The position numbers and the translations under genes were made by a program. Positions 56,508-64,000 of a stretch of 64,000 nt of DNA are shown in pieces. This stretch comes from JAGNXB01 sp942490895 (GTDB taxonomy: Bacteria > Bacteroidota > Bacteroidia > Chitinophagales > Saprospiraceae). A model generated the notes under the pieces. That model searched no databases, was not told the DNA's origin, and worked only from the letters and a program-made list of their open reading frames with translations. Every line of letters starts with the position of its first letter. Position 1 is the first letter of the stretch. Where the stretch lies: positions 248,001 through 312,000 of the forward strand of contig CALNZC010000029.1 of assembly GCA_942490895.1 (NCBI GenBank). Direction: 5' to 3'.

Positions 56508-56570
56508 CAGACAAAGCTGCTGTGCAGCTTGTCTGGATCCGGACATAGTGCCTAAAGCACCATCGTCCGG
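56508..56570. repeat. Double-hairpin element, copy 2
   Basis: CCAGAC-18 bases-GTCTGG, then ATCCGGAC-variable loop-GTCCGG. Stems and the junction GTCTGGATCCGGAC match copy 1 at 43184-43223 in the opposite orientation, but the loops differ and contain their own small stems (AGCTGC/GCAGCT, GTGC/GCAC). Confidence 0.7.
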
Positions 56571-56713
56571 GTTCCGATTTCCGACTTTGACAGGCTTCTG
56601 ACGGGTATTCGTTTATTCGTTTATGGGTTTATTCGTTTATACCACTCTCAACGCTCAACTCTCAACTCACCACTGACAACCGACAACTGACAACTGACAA
56701 CCGACAACCGACA

Positions 56714-56870
56714 GGGGAAATTCCAAAAGACAAATACTATTCAAAATCCAAATTCTAAACGGTCAACACTGATCAGGCATAGGCACTGCCCCAACCAGGA
56801 ATCAGGAACACAGGAACCAGGAATGCAGGAACTCTGCATTTGGCTAAAGCAGACAACCGACAACCGATGA
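56714..56870. repeat. Third copy of the 512-bp unit, internally deleted
   Basis: It keeps the start (CCAAAAGACAAATACTATTC) and the end (CACTGCCCCAACCAGGAATC through GCAGACAACCGACAACCG) of the unit but lacks the central 330 or so bases with the palindromes. The junction lies in the shared phrase GGTCAACACTGATCAGGCA, which occurs twice in the full unit, so recombination between these short repeats explains it. Confidence 0.85.
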
Positions 56871-56872
56871 CC

Positions 56873-56880
56873 TATCTTTA
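56873..56880 (+). promoter_or_regulatory. Candidate -7 box of queG giving a near-leaderless transcript
   Basis: TATCTTTA, one mismatch from TAnnTTTG, ends 4 bases before the ATG at 56885. The same arrangement (TACCTTTCGCCTATG) occurs at 61049-61063. Confidence 0.4.
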
Positions 56881-56884
56881 GCCT

Positions 56885-57808
56885 ATGTTTCCTCCGCATT
56901 CCAGTGAAGCCCTCAAGCAAAAAGCAGCCGACCTCGGCTTCTTTCTCTGCTCTGTGGCGAAGGCGGAGCCCATGGATGAGGAAGCGCGGCGTCTTGAGGG
57001 GTGGCTCAACCAGGGCTATCATGGCAAAATGGGATACATGGCCAACCATTTTGATTTACGGACAGATCCTACCCGGTTAGTCCCCGGTGCAAAGAGTGTC
57101 ATCAGCCTGGGATACAACTACCACAACCCGCAGTTGCCTGAAGATCCAGAGGCCCCTCGGGTCAGTCAGTACGCTTACGGGGAAGATTACCACAAGGTGG
57201 TACGACGAAAACTCAAGGAATTATTCCGATGGGTGAAGGAGCATTACGGCAATATCCAGGGTCGGGTATTTGTTGATTCCGGACCGGTTTTGGAAAGAGA
57301 TTGGGCGCGCCGGTCTGGTATGGGTTGGGTCGGCAAACATACCTTGTTGATCAACCGGGATGTGGGGAGCTATTTCTTTCTGGCAGAGCTGATCATCGAC
57401 CTCCCGTTAACAGCGGATCCGCCCATCAAGGATTACTGCGGGACGTGCACAAAATGTATTGATGCCTGTCCTACAGAGGCTATTTCGCCTTCCGGGTATC
57501 TGTTGGATGGTTCAAAATGCATTTCCTACCTGACCATTGAATTGAGGGAAGCCATTCCAGAGGCGTACCAGGATAAATTGAATGGCTGGGCCTTCGGTTG
57601 TGATATCTGTCAGGAGGTCTGCCCCTGGAACCGATTTGCTCAACGACACAGTGAACCAGCATTTGAGCCCCATCCTGATCTCCTTTCCATGACCAGGACA
57701 GATTGGAAAGAAATGACCGAGGAGGTTTTCAACTCTGTTTTTGGCCACACTCCGGTGAAGCGGGCAGGGTGGAAGAAAGTGATGGGGACGTTGTCTCAGA
57801 ATACGTGA
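56885..57808 (+). CDS. queG: Epoxyqueuosine reductase
   Basis: 307 residues, as expected for QueG, which reduces epoxyqueuosine to queuosine in tRNA. Two [4Fe-4S] motifs are complete: CGTCTKCIDACPTEAI (about 184-199) and CDICQEVCPWN (about 239-249), with the earlier single Cys typical of the family (GSKCISYLTIE). The catalytic Asp is in VFVDSGPVLERDWA, and GMGWVGKHTLLI is the conserved cobalamin-side stretch. It needs cobalamin and supplied electrons. It follows the repeat region directly with its own promoter. Confidence 0.95.
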   Translation: MFPPHSSEALKQKAADLGFFLCSVAKAEPMDEEARRLEGWLNQGYHGKMGYMANHFDLRTDPTRLVPGAKSVISLGYNYHNPQLPEDPEAPRVSQYAYGEDYHKVVRRKLKELFRWVKEHYGNIQGRVFVDSGPVLERDWARRSGMGWVGKHTLLINRDVGSYFFLAELIIDLPLTADPPIKDYCGTCTKCIDACPTEAISPSGYLLDGSKCISYLTIELREAIPEAYQDKLNGWAFGCDICQEVCPWNRFAQRHSEPAFEPHPDLLSMTRTDWKEMTEEVFNSVFGHTPVKRAGWKKVMGTLSQNT

Positions 57809-57890
57809 CCATCCGGCAAGGAAGATATGCGTCCGGATCAGTTTTGGAAATCCCCATCTTGAGCTTAACCTAAATTCTCAATGGAGAATA

Positions 57891-59042
57891 TTATTTCTCA
57901 TTTGCAAATTTTGTCCAATTCACATCATTCAGTCTTTTCTCAATGTTGGGATCCAATAATGCATTGTCCGTTCCTAAATAGTACCCGTCACTAGAGACCC
58001 AATAATAATTTGAGCCGGAAGGAACTGAATAATGTTCTCCGGTTTCATGATTGCCAATCAGTGTTGTTTCGTTGATGGATCGAATGGTCTTATCGTGACC
58101 CGCATCATTGATATGACTTCGATTCAGATATCCTTGATGGGAAATATCAAGAATGTCACTATAAGTATTGCCAATTGAAGTACTTGTGTTTCCTCGTGCA
58201 GCGATGGCTCCCATTCGTTGCTGATGCGCAGCCGCACTCTCAGCAGATGCCTTAGCCCAGAATTCATTTGTTTTTCGAATATCACCTACCAACTTTCCGT
58301 TCATATATTGGATCCATTCAGGGTTCAGTTGGGCATTAGCAGAGGCATAGATGTAGGCGTTTTTGGCTTTTTCGAATTGGCTTGCGTTGCATTTCATTTC
58401 TTCTGTCTGAATTGTCCATAAGATCACTTGCGGTTGTGCAATTTGTGACTGGACTACTACGATGAGAGATTTATTCCCATTTCCCAAATCCCATTCTGTA
58501 CCGATGGCCTCTATTTGACGTGTTGAACCAGTATTGGGCATAGCCCTGGACATTCGTTGCCATAATCCGGTCACCTCTGGTAACGGATAGCTGGATAGAA
58601 ATTTGTACCCTTGGGATTCAGCATTTGGTTGAATCCATTGTCGTAGGACTTGTTGAACATTCATGGGTTGAGCAAGCCTTTGCCCACTCATTTGTAAAGT
58701 TTGCTGCATCATGGAGTTTTGACTCCAGGCATATGTTTCTGTCACCGTTTTGTATATATACAAGTCTCCGGGGCCTTCGATATATATTGGATTGTCAAGA
58801 TGGTTGACTTTCCAGCTTATAGGTATAGGATAGCGTGACTGAACCATTCCATTATTCGGGTCAATGAACTCGTTATATTTTGTTGGCTCCACTTGCGACA
58901 TAGATTGCTGAAACAAGTCCTTGATGCTTTTTACATCATTCCCGTTTTCCTGATCATTCAACGTTTGTTGGGTGTTTCCATCGCTGCAACCCAGGGTGGA
59001 TAAAGCGAGGAGGGCGAGAGAAATGAGTCGGAGCATTTTCAT
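57891..59042 (-). CDS. Lipoprotein of unknown function
   Basis: 383 residues. Lipobox LSTLGC with Cys at 19. Mature part: an acidic segment, then IPISWKVNHLDNPIYIEGPGDLYIYKTV and a glutamine/methionine-rich helix (SMMQQTLQMSGQRLAQPMNVQQVLRQW), then a domain with EMKCNASQFEKAKNAYIYASAN, and a C-terminal stretch with SGSNYYWVSSDGYYLGTDN. No family is recognised. It is convergent with queG and stands alone. Confidence 0.8.
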   Translation of the reverse strand: MKMLRLISLALLALSTLGCSDGNTQQTLNDQENGNDVKSIKDLFQQSMSQVEPTKYNEFIDPNNGMVQSRYPIPISWKVNHLDNPIYIEGPGDLYIYKTVTETYAWSQNSMMQQTLQMSGQRLAQPMNVQQVLRQWIQPNAESQGYKFLSSYPLPEVTGLWQRMSRAMPNTGSTRQIEAIGTEWDLGNGNKSLIVVVQSQIAQPQVILWTIQTEEMKCNASQFEKAKNAYIYASANAQLNPEWIQYMNGKLVGDIRKTNEFWAKASAESAAAHQQRMGAIAARGNTSTSIGNTYSDILDISHQGYLNRSHINDAGHDKTIRSINETTLIGNHETGEHYSVPSGSNYYWVSSDGYYLGTDNALLDPNIEKRLNDVNWTKFANEK

Positions 59043-59612
59043 AGGTGAATAGATTTTTTATCCATTTCATTTAATAGATCAATAGCATTAATTTCAAGGG
59101 TTTCCCCATGAAATTCATCTACTGTGGCAATAAGAGAAACCTCAACAATATAGCAAATCTGACTTAATTATAAGCCTGTAAATTGAGCATTCACTTGGGT
59201 CAAAATTGGACTGATATCTGATTCAGCAAGTATAAATGAGCATATGCTGCTGATATTGTATTTGGAAATATCAAGTCATGTTTTATCATCACCAACTATA
59301 AAATCAGGGTGCCCCTTACGCACTCGGTATCCATTCTGGTAAAATTCCAGGTTAAAATCAGATTGATCATTTCAATATTAATCCCCGCATATCAAACAAG
59401 GATTCAAAGCCTAACTCTAATATTGAATAGGCAAGGCAAGCCTCATGACTGACGTTGAGGCGTGCTGCTTCTATCTGTACTTTTTTGAACAGTTGACAGA
59501 TAGAGGCCGATCAGTGAGGAGTCAATGCCTTGAAAGGAAGGACGTTATTTCAGCGGTGCTCACTTAATCAATACGTGCAGGCGGAACCAATGTCCGGCAG
59601 ACAAGTGGGGTT
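59043..59612. other. Intergenic stretch, nothing recognised beyond small hairpins
   Basis: A GCCTCA/TGAGGC hairpin lies near 59440-59462, and CTATCTGT/ACAGATAG (59471-59478 with 59496-59503) brackets a T-rich loop. No gene, tRNA or array is seen. Confidence 0.6.
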
Positions 59613-60860
59613 TTAATTTTGAACTTTCAAGACAGGTCTGGTCGCCAACACCTGACCCCCTGAGTGGAATTCCAGAAAATATTGACCTGCTGGAAGGTGG
59701 CCGAGGTACAGTTGATCTGAGTCTCCAGTGAGAATGGATTCAAGAACAAGTCGTCCTTGTACATCAATCACTTTGCCGAGTAAGGAGCCGAGGCGATCAG
59801 GGCTGTCCATTGACCACTCAATATTCAGTGTACTTGCAAATGGATTAGGATAGACGTCGAGGCGGAGGCCCAGATCATCAAAGCCTGACGTTCCAGTAGT
59901 CGGCTCTCCAAGGTCATACTTGTAGGATTCAACCTGGTAATCTCCGAAAGCCGGTCCATTGATCAGATACACCTCATTGTTGATGATGAAGGATGCCGGT
60001 GCCCATCTTGATGCGCCAGGGTGTGGAGGGAGTTCATTCCATTGGTTGGAGTCGGCATCATACCGCCAGAATTCTCCTGTTTCCATGGAGTCATGGTCTT
60101 CGCCGTCTCCACTCAACACATAGCCATAGCCATTATGCGCAAATTGAGTGCCGGCTACACGGCCCTGGCTCGGGATACTGGCGACCTGTGCCCAGCTATC
60201 CATTTCCGGGTCATATTGATACCAGGTGTCATAGATCTTGGGTTCGACACTCCCGTGTCCAAATCCGGCATAGACATAATCGCCAATAGCAAATTGATAC
60301 GGATGATGCCTCGGGTGACTGGGCAAATCAGTCTTTTGGGCCCACGTATCTGTCGCGATATTGTAAACCCACCAATCATTCAGGTTTCCGATACCCGTAC
60401 TACTTCCAAGGCCAACATATATATTGCCTTTATGTGTTATGAAAGCAGGGTGAATTCTGGGGCTGCAAGGGCATGAACTGAGTTCTGTCCATTCACCTGT
60501 TGTCGGGTCAAATGCCCAGAGATCATTTTTCTGCACCTCCTCTGTGGAATCCGGGTGCATTCCGGCACCAAACCCGAAGTAGGCGATATCATCCCATACC
60601 TCTCCGATGCCAAACCCTCTTGTGCCTCCGGGAAAATCGGGAAGTTGGGTCCACTCATCCTGCGTGGGTAGATAGCGGTAGAAGTCAGCCCGCAGTTCGG
60701 AGGAGGTTTTGCCTGCCACAATGTATCCGGTGTCCCGGATGGCAAAAGCAAAGGAATGATCAGTCCTGAAATCGCCAGGAGGTGATGCAACTTGAGTCCA
60801 CTGGGCGGAAACAGTCACTTGCGCAAAAAATAACATCAACACGATAACAGGGTACTTCAT
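59613..60860 (-). CDS. Secreted Kelch-repeat protein with T9SS type A sorting domain
   Basis: 415 residues from the ATG at 60860, which opens a signal peptide ending VSAQ; the frame continues upstream but starts poorly. Residues about 25-320 hold five or six Kelch-type repeats of about 50 residues (GG/G-FG, Y-D-P, W and L-P motifs: FDPTTGEWTELSSCP, YNIATDTWAQKTDLP, YDPEMDSWAQVASIP, YDADSNQWNELPPHP), forming a beta-propeller. The C-terminal 80 residues are a type A sorting domain (DVYPNPFASTLNIEW, VIDVQGRLVLES, PAGQYFLEF). Probably a secreted binding protein. It is divergent from the AI-2E-type permease gene. Confidence 0.92.
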   Translation of the reverse strand: MKYPVIVLMLFFAQVTVSAQWTQVASPPGDFRTDHSFAFAIRDTGYIVAGKTSSELRADFYRYLPTQDEWTQLPDFPGGTRGFGIGEVWDDIAYFGFGAGMHPDSTEEVQKNDLWAFDPTTGEWTELSSCPCSPRIHPAFITHKGNIYVGLGSSTGIGNLNDWWVYNIATDTWAQKTDLPSHPRHHPYQFAIGDYVYAGFGHGSVEPKIYDTWYQYDPEMDSWAQVASIPSQGRVAGTQFAHNGYGYVLSGDGEDHDSMETGEFWRYDADSNQWNELPPHPGASRWAPASFIINNEVYLINGPAFGDYQVESYKYDLGEPTTGTSGFDDLGLRLDVYPNPFASTLNIEWSMDSPDRLGSLLGKVIDVQGRLVLESILTGDSDQLYLGHLPAGQYFLEFHSGGQVLATRPVLKVQN

Positions 60861-61048
60861 GAAGTGCAATTGAAAGAGGATGAAAGGCTTGATTTTGCTT
60901 GAAGAGTCGGTTGCAAGATAAGAGGATCCCCACAGGTGATATCGTATCTGCCCGAAATGGATTAACCATTTTAATGGACTTTTGGTTGATTCTTGCTTCA
61001 ATTTTATGTTAGTCGCATTCCCATCACACTCACAACCGCCCAACTCCG

Positions 61049-61056
61049 TACCTTTC
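61049..61056 (+). promoter_or_regulatory. Candidate -7 box of the AI-2E-family gene, near-leaderless
   Basis: TACCTTTC, one mismatch from TAnnTTTG, ends 4 bases before the ATG at 61061, as at queG (56873-56880). Confidence 0.35.
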
Positions 61057-61060
61057 GCCT

Positions 61061-62206
61061 ATGAATAAATGGTGGATCACCCTCAAACAAGGTCGGACTA
61101 TCGCTCTGATTGCCTCCCTGGTCTTTATGGGACTGATCATTTACTTCTTTACGGATATCGTGACCTACATTCTCCTGTCATGGGTCGTGTCCATGGTAGG
61201 GGCGCCCCTGATGTCCCTGATGCGGAAGATCCGCATCAAAGAGTGGACACCTGGAGCCAGTCTGCGGGCAGGAATTACCATCATCGTCTTCTTTGGTATT
61301 CTGGGTACGTTGGGGTGGATCTTCATTCCAATGTTACTCGAACAGGCAGCCGCAATATCCAAGGTTAACTATGTGGCCATTGCCCAATCACTGGAAGAGC
61401 CGTTGAATCGATTGAATGAGCGCCTGACCGAGTTGGGCCTCGTCAGTGACACCCGGTCGCCATCAGAACAAGTGATCGCCACACTGAAGACCTGGTTTGA
61501 GCCGGCAAAAGTGGGTGGTTTCTTTACTTCTAGTTTGTCTTTGGCGGGTTCACTGGTGATCGGTCTGTTCAGTGTGATCTTTATCTCCTTCTTTTTCCTT
61601 CGTGAAGAGGGACTGTTTATGGAATTTGTGGCCAGTCTGATGCCGCAGGAATATGATTCTCGAACAAGACGTGTCATTGACGAAGTTTCAGAGTTATTGA
61701 CCCGATACTTCGGCGGTGTTTTGCTTCAGATCACCCTGATTTCCTTCCTCCTGACCACTTTGCTGACACTGGCGGGAGTGAATAATGCCTTTCTGATAGC
61801 CTTTTTTGCAGCATTGATCAATGTGATCCCCTATATCGGCCCCATAATCGGAATGGTATTCGGTGTTTTAATGACGATCTCATCCAGTCTGGACCTGGAT
61901 TTCTATACCCAGATGCTGCCATTGATCTGGCGGGTAATCGGTGTATTTGCCATCATTCAGCTCCTCGATAACTTCATCTTTCAACCTTTCATCCTGGGGA
62001 GCCGCGTCCTGGCACATCCCCTGGAGATTTTCATTATTGTCATGGTTGGTGCAAAAATTGGCGGGATCACCGGTATGGTGTTGGCCATCCCAACCTACAC
62101 CGTACTTCGCGTGGTCGCTCGAGTGTTCCTCAGTGAGTTCACCATTGTCAAAAAGCTGACCAGGCGAATGGAGGAGGCAGGCAATGGGAAAGGACTATCT
62201 ACTTGA
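61061..62206 (+). CDS. AI-2E/PerM-family membrane transporter
   Basis: 381 residues with seven or eight predicted membrane helices: pairs near 12-55 and 65-95, one near 165-185 (LAGSLVIGLFSVIFISFFFLREEG, a family motif), and three or four after residue 225 (QITLISFLLTTLLTLAGVNNAFLIAFFAALINVIPYIGPIIG). The NVIPYIGPIIG segment is the family signature. Members include a proposed autoinducer-2 exporter and sodium/proton antiporters; the substrate is not predictable. The stop at 62206 lies 16 bases before the more likely start of the next gene. Confidence 0.93.
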   Translation: MNKWWITLKQGRTIALIASLVFMGLIIYFFTDIVTYILLSWVVSMVGAPLMSLMRKIRIKEWTPGASLRAGITIIVFFGILGTLGWIFIPMLLEQAAAISKVNYVAIAQSLEEPLNRLNERLTELGLVSDTRSPSEQVIATLKTWFEPAKVGGFFTSSLSLAGSLVIGLFSVIFISFFFLREEGLFMEFVASLMPQEYDSRTRRVIDEVSELLTRYFGGVLLQITLISFLLTTLLTLAGVNNAFLIAFFAALINVIPYIGPIIGMVFGVLMTISSSLDLDFYTQMLPLIWRVIGVFAIIQLLDNFIFQPFILGSRVLAHPLEIFIIVMVGAKIGGITGMVLAIPTYTVLRVVARVFLSEFTIVKKLTRRMEEAGNGKGLST

Positions 62207-62222
62207 TCGGAACTCCTTTAGA

Positions 62223-63455
62223 ATGAAAGGATCAAGACCCATAGACATTGCTATCATTGGCGGTGGAGCAGCGGGCTATTTTGCAGCCATCACGGCAGCA
62301 GAAATGAATCCCTCATTGCGGGTAGTGATCTTTGAACGGGGTCGTGAGGTCCTCCAGAAAGTGAGGATTTCAGGCGGAGGCCGATGCAATGTCACACATG
62401 CCTGTTATGATCCTACGGAACTTGTTCACTATTACCCGCGTGGTGAGAAGGAAATGTTGGGCCCGTTCATGCGCTTTGCGCCCGGTGATACAGTCGATTG
62501 GTTTGCTCGACGAGGCGTAAAACTAAAGACCGAGGATGATGGCCGGATGTTTCCTGTTACAGATCAATCCGGCACCATTGTCCACTGTTTGATGCAAGCT
62601 GTGGCACAAGCAGGTGTGCAGGTCTGCCTCCAATCTCGTGTAGAACACCTCGCCCCTCCAAAATTGGAGAATGCCCCCTGGACGTTGACTGTAAATGGTC
62701 AAAAAGTGGTGGCATCGAAAGTCATGTTGGCAGCGGGAAGCAGTACAGCCATCTGGAAGATGCTTTCGGCTCTGAGCATCAACATCATTGATCCGGTCCC
62801 CTCGCTGTTTACGTTTAATATCAAGGATCCTCGCATCCAGGGTTTGTTGGGGGTTTCTGTACCAGAAGCGGAGGTCACTGTTCGGGATAGCGACCTTTCA
62901 GCGCGTGGTCCCCTCCTGATCACCCATTGGGGGATGAGCGGACCGGCAATCCTCAAATGTTCGGCCTGGGGTGCCCGGGAATTGGCAGAACGGAACTATC
63001 AGTTCACTGTGGCCATCAATTGGACCGGCAAGGCGCCCGCCACTGTCCTGGAGTGGATGAAGAATCTTCGGGAGCGTTCACCGAAAAAGACCGTACTGAA
63101 TACACCCTGGACGGATATACCGGCCCGCCTCTGGCAGCGATTGCTGGAAAGATCCGGTATTCCTCTGCAACGCATCTGGACAGAGATGCGCAAGGAAGAG
63201 GAGCAAGCCTTGTTTACCGAAATTGTGGAGGGAGCTTTCCGGGTAAACGGAAAGAGCACTTTTAAGGAGGAATTTGTCACTGCCGGAGGGATCGATCTGA
63301 AAGAGATTGATTTTCGCCGGTTTGCAGTTCGCCAACTACCGGGGCTGTATGCTGCTGGGGAAGTGTTGAATATAGATGCAGTGACGGGAGGATTCAACTT
63401 TCAGGCCGCCTGGACGGGTGGCTGGCTAGCTGGCAAGGCGATGGGGGAGGAGTGA
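62223..63455 (+). CDS. HI0933/YhiN-like FAD-dependent oxidoreductase
   Basis: 410 residues from the ATG at 62223; an alternative ATG at 62184 overlaps the permease gene by 23 bases. The N-terminal dinucleotide fold IAIIGGGAAGYFAAI binds FAD. RISGGGRCNVTH, MFPVTDQSG, a TITHWGMSGP-type stretch (LLITHWGMSGPAIL) and a C-terminal TAGGIDLKEID with GLYAAGEVLNIDAVTGGFNFQAAW are the features of the HI0933/YhiN family, whose role is unclear. It is probably co-transcribed with the permease. Confidence 0.92.
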   Translation: MKGSRPIDIAIIGGGAAGYFAAITAAEMNPSLRVVIFERGREVLQKVRISGGGRCNVTHACYDPTELVHYYPRGEKEMLGPFMRFAPGDTVDWFARRGVKLKTEDDGRMFPVTDQSGTIVHCLMQAVAQAGVQVCLQSRVEHLAPPKLENAPWTLTVNGQKVVASKVMLAAGSSTAIWKMLSALSINIIDPVPSLFTFNIKDPRIQGLLGVSVPEAEVTVRDSDLSARGPLLITHWGMSGPAILKCSAWGARELAERNYQFTVAINWTGKAPATVLEWMKNLRERSPKKTVLNTPWTDIPARLWQRLLERSGIPLQRIWTEMRKEEEQALFTEIVEGAFRVNGKSTFKEEFVTAGGIDLKEIDFRRFAVRQLPGLYAAGEVLNIDAVTGGFNFQAAWTGGWLAGKAMGEE

Positions 63456-63751
63456 GGCCATTGTTCGCTTCTCGCTATTCGGTTGGTCAGGGTAAGGGGC
63501 AAAAGGAATAAGGTTAGCACTGAAATACAGATTTCGACATCTAAATAGCGGCGACTCCATCTCTTTGTATAGAAGGAGCCTACTCAGACTGACATAGGAA
63601 TATCAGGGGGTTGCCAGCTTGCCAGTAAAGGGGGGCTCTCCCGTTTTCTGTTTAGATCTCGAACTCCAATCGGGTCAGCCTGGCTTGAGGCTTTCCATGA
63701 CTCCTCAAATCAACCTCAAAACCTCCGTCCTCATAACCCCAAAATGGGCAT
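63456..63751. other. Intergenic stretch with no recognised feature
   Basis: No gene or RNA is seen before the terminator. A short GCCAGCTTGCCAGTAAAGG phrase and mixed-composition sequence carry no clear signal. Confidence 0.5.
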
Positions 63752-63781
63752 AAAAAAAGCCCTGTCCGTAAGGACAGGGCT
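63752..63781 (-). terminator. Intrinsic terminator of the RRM-family gene
   Basis: On the minus strand a perfect 10-bp GC-rich stem (63772-63781 with 63758-63767, four-base loop) is followed by seven T's. It lies 26 bases after the stop at 63808. Confidence 0.95.
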
Positions 63782-63807
63782 GGATTGTATGTGTACGCTA
63801 TCTAGCG

Positions 63808-64000
63808 TTAGTCGTCAGAGCGATTCCAACGGTCTCCACCGCCGTTATCATCACGGCTACGGAAATCACGGCCTCCGCCGCCTCCGCCGCCATAACCACC
63901 ACGGCCTCCGCCGCCGCCTCCGCCGCCATATCCACGACCGCCGCCGCCGCCGCCGAAGCCGCCACGACCTCCGCCGCCTCCACCACCTGGGCGGAATTCA
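63808..64000 (-). CDS. C-terminal tail of an RRM-type RNA-binding protein, cut by window edge
   Basis: 63 residues are visible, from EFRPGGGG to the end RWNRSDD. Most of it is glycine runs broken by R, F and Y (RGGFGGG, RGYGGG, RGGYGGG), ending RDFRSRDDNGGG. Small glycine-rich RRM proteins in Bacteroidota and Cyanobacteria have this tail after an 80-residue RRM, but the RRM itself lies outside the window, so the family is inferred. Such proteins act in cold response and RNA handling. The low-complexity coding sequence makes shadow frames elsewhere on the strand. Confidence 0.8.
   Translation of the reverse strand, partial: EFRPGGGGGGGRGGFGGGGGGRGYGGGGGGGGRGGYGGGGGGGRDFRSRDDNGGGDRWNRSDD

Larger units (their letters stand above)
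55168..56884. repeat. Gene-free region of tandem and interspersed repeats
   Basis: Holds a 512-bp tandem duplication (55484-56486), an internally deleted third copy (56714-56870), stretches of GACAACTGACAACCG-type low complexity (about 55310, 55435, 55950, 56460, 56680), and a double hairpin element at about 56508-56570. Stems such as ATCCCGCAAAGCGGGAT and GCCCTGAAGGGGC recur. Frames through it repeat themselves and are not supported as genes. Confidence 0.9.

Noticed and set aside
55572..56514. Repeated minus-strand frames that look like related small proteins
   Set aside because: They are translations of the same duplicated palindromic repeat and lack credible starts or domains.
53880..56870. 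CRISPR array
   Set aside because: Units are 242 and 512 bases, contiguous, without 20-50-base spacers and without cas genes.
63798..63986. Alanine/valine-rich minus-strand frame
   Set aside because: It is the off-frame reading of the glycine-rich RRM tail; the in-frame reading ends at 63808 with a terminator beyond it.

Overview
The window reads as chromosomal DNA of a Bacteroidota bacterium, most likely near the Saprospiria (lineage by inference). The evidence is a set of secreted proteins with type IX secretion (T9SS) C-terminal sorting domains of type A and type B (gliding-motility/CHU_C type), TAnnTTTG-like promoter boxes, few Shine-Dalgarno sites, a DUF6089-like outer-membrane barrel and a CarB without its C-terminal regulatory domain. 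Most genes lie on the minus strand in short runs.

Layout. 0-7 kb: a TlpA-like thioredoxin cut by the left edge, an OmpA-family protein, an M20 amidohydrolase, two small envelope proteins and carB. 7-9.1 kb: dispersed palindromic repeats around a 245-aa lineage-type protein. 9.1-13.7 kb: two T9SS cargo proteins, one with an 11-unit dinucleotide tract inside its signal-peptide codons. 14.6-18.2 kb: a signalling operon (hybrid histidine kinase, HPt protein, receiver lacking its phospho-aspartate) coupled by stop/start overlap to a frameshifted rfbA. 18.5-32.7 kb: an S9 peptidase, a large CHU_C protein, a lipoprotein, an M49-type peptidase, an LRR protein, an ABC permease and trhO. 32.7-38 kb: a subtilisin-like protease, a DUF6089-like barrel, nadA, a lipoprotein and a purine nucleoside phosphorylase.

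38.2-42.6 kb is the accessory core: AT-rich unrelated genes in one orientation, separated by short imperfect palindromes. The ends of the two predicted units are reverse-complementary in the way integron gene cassettes are. They lie next to a 604-aa tyrosine recombinase whose N-terminal half carries three HARP-like repeats. A helically phased 11-bp TAC array precedes this recombinase, and an unrelated-sequence array with the same 11-bp period precedes the 245-aa gene at 8.2 kb.

43.6-53.5 kb: a VWA protein with a membrane partner, a BNR-repeat T9SS protein divergent from a GH9 glycosidase, a GNAT-YoaP acetyltransferase, malic enzyme and a DinB-like protein. 53.5-56.9 kb: a second DinB-like gene inside long tandem repeats (242-bp and 512-bp units). 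56.9-64 kb: queG, a lipoprotein, a Kelch-type T9SS protein, an AI-2E-family permease overlapping or abutting a YhiN-like flavoprotein, and the glycine-rich tail of an RRM protein at the right edge.

The biology suggested is a polysaccharide- and protein-degrading surface lifestyle (GH9, S8, S9, M20, M49, T9SS cargo). Five genes carry small reading-frame lesions, so residual sequence error must be weighed against phase variation or pseudogenisation. No rRNA, tRNA, CRISPR array or transposase gene was recognised.
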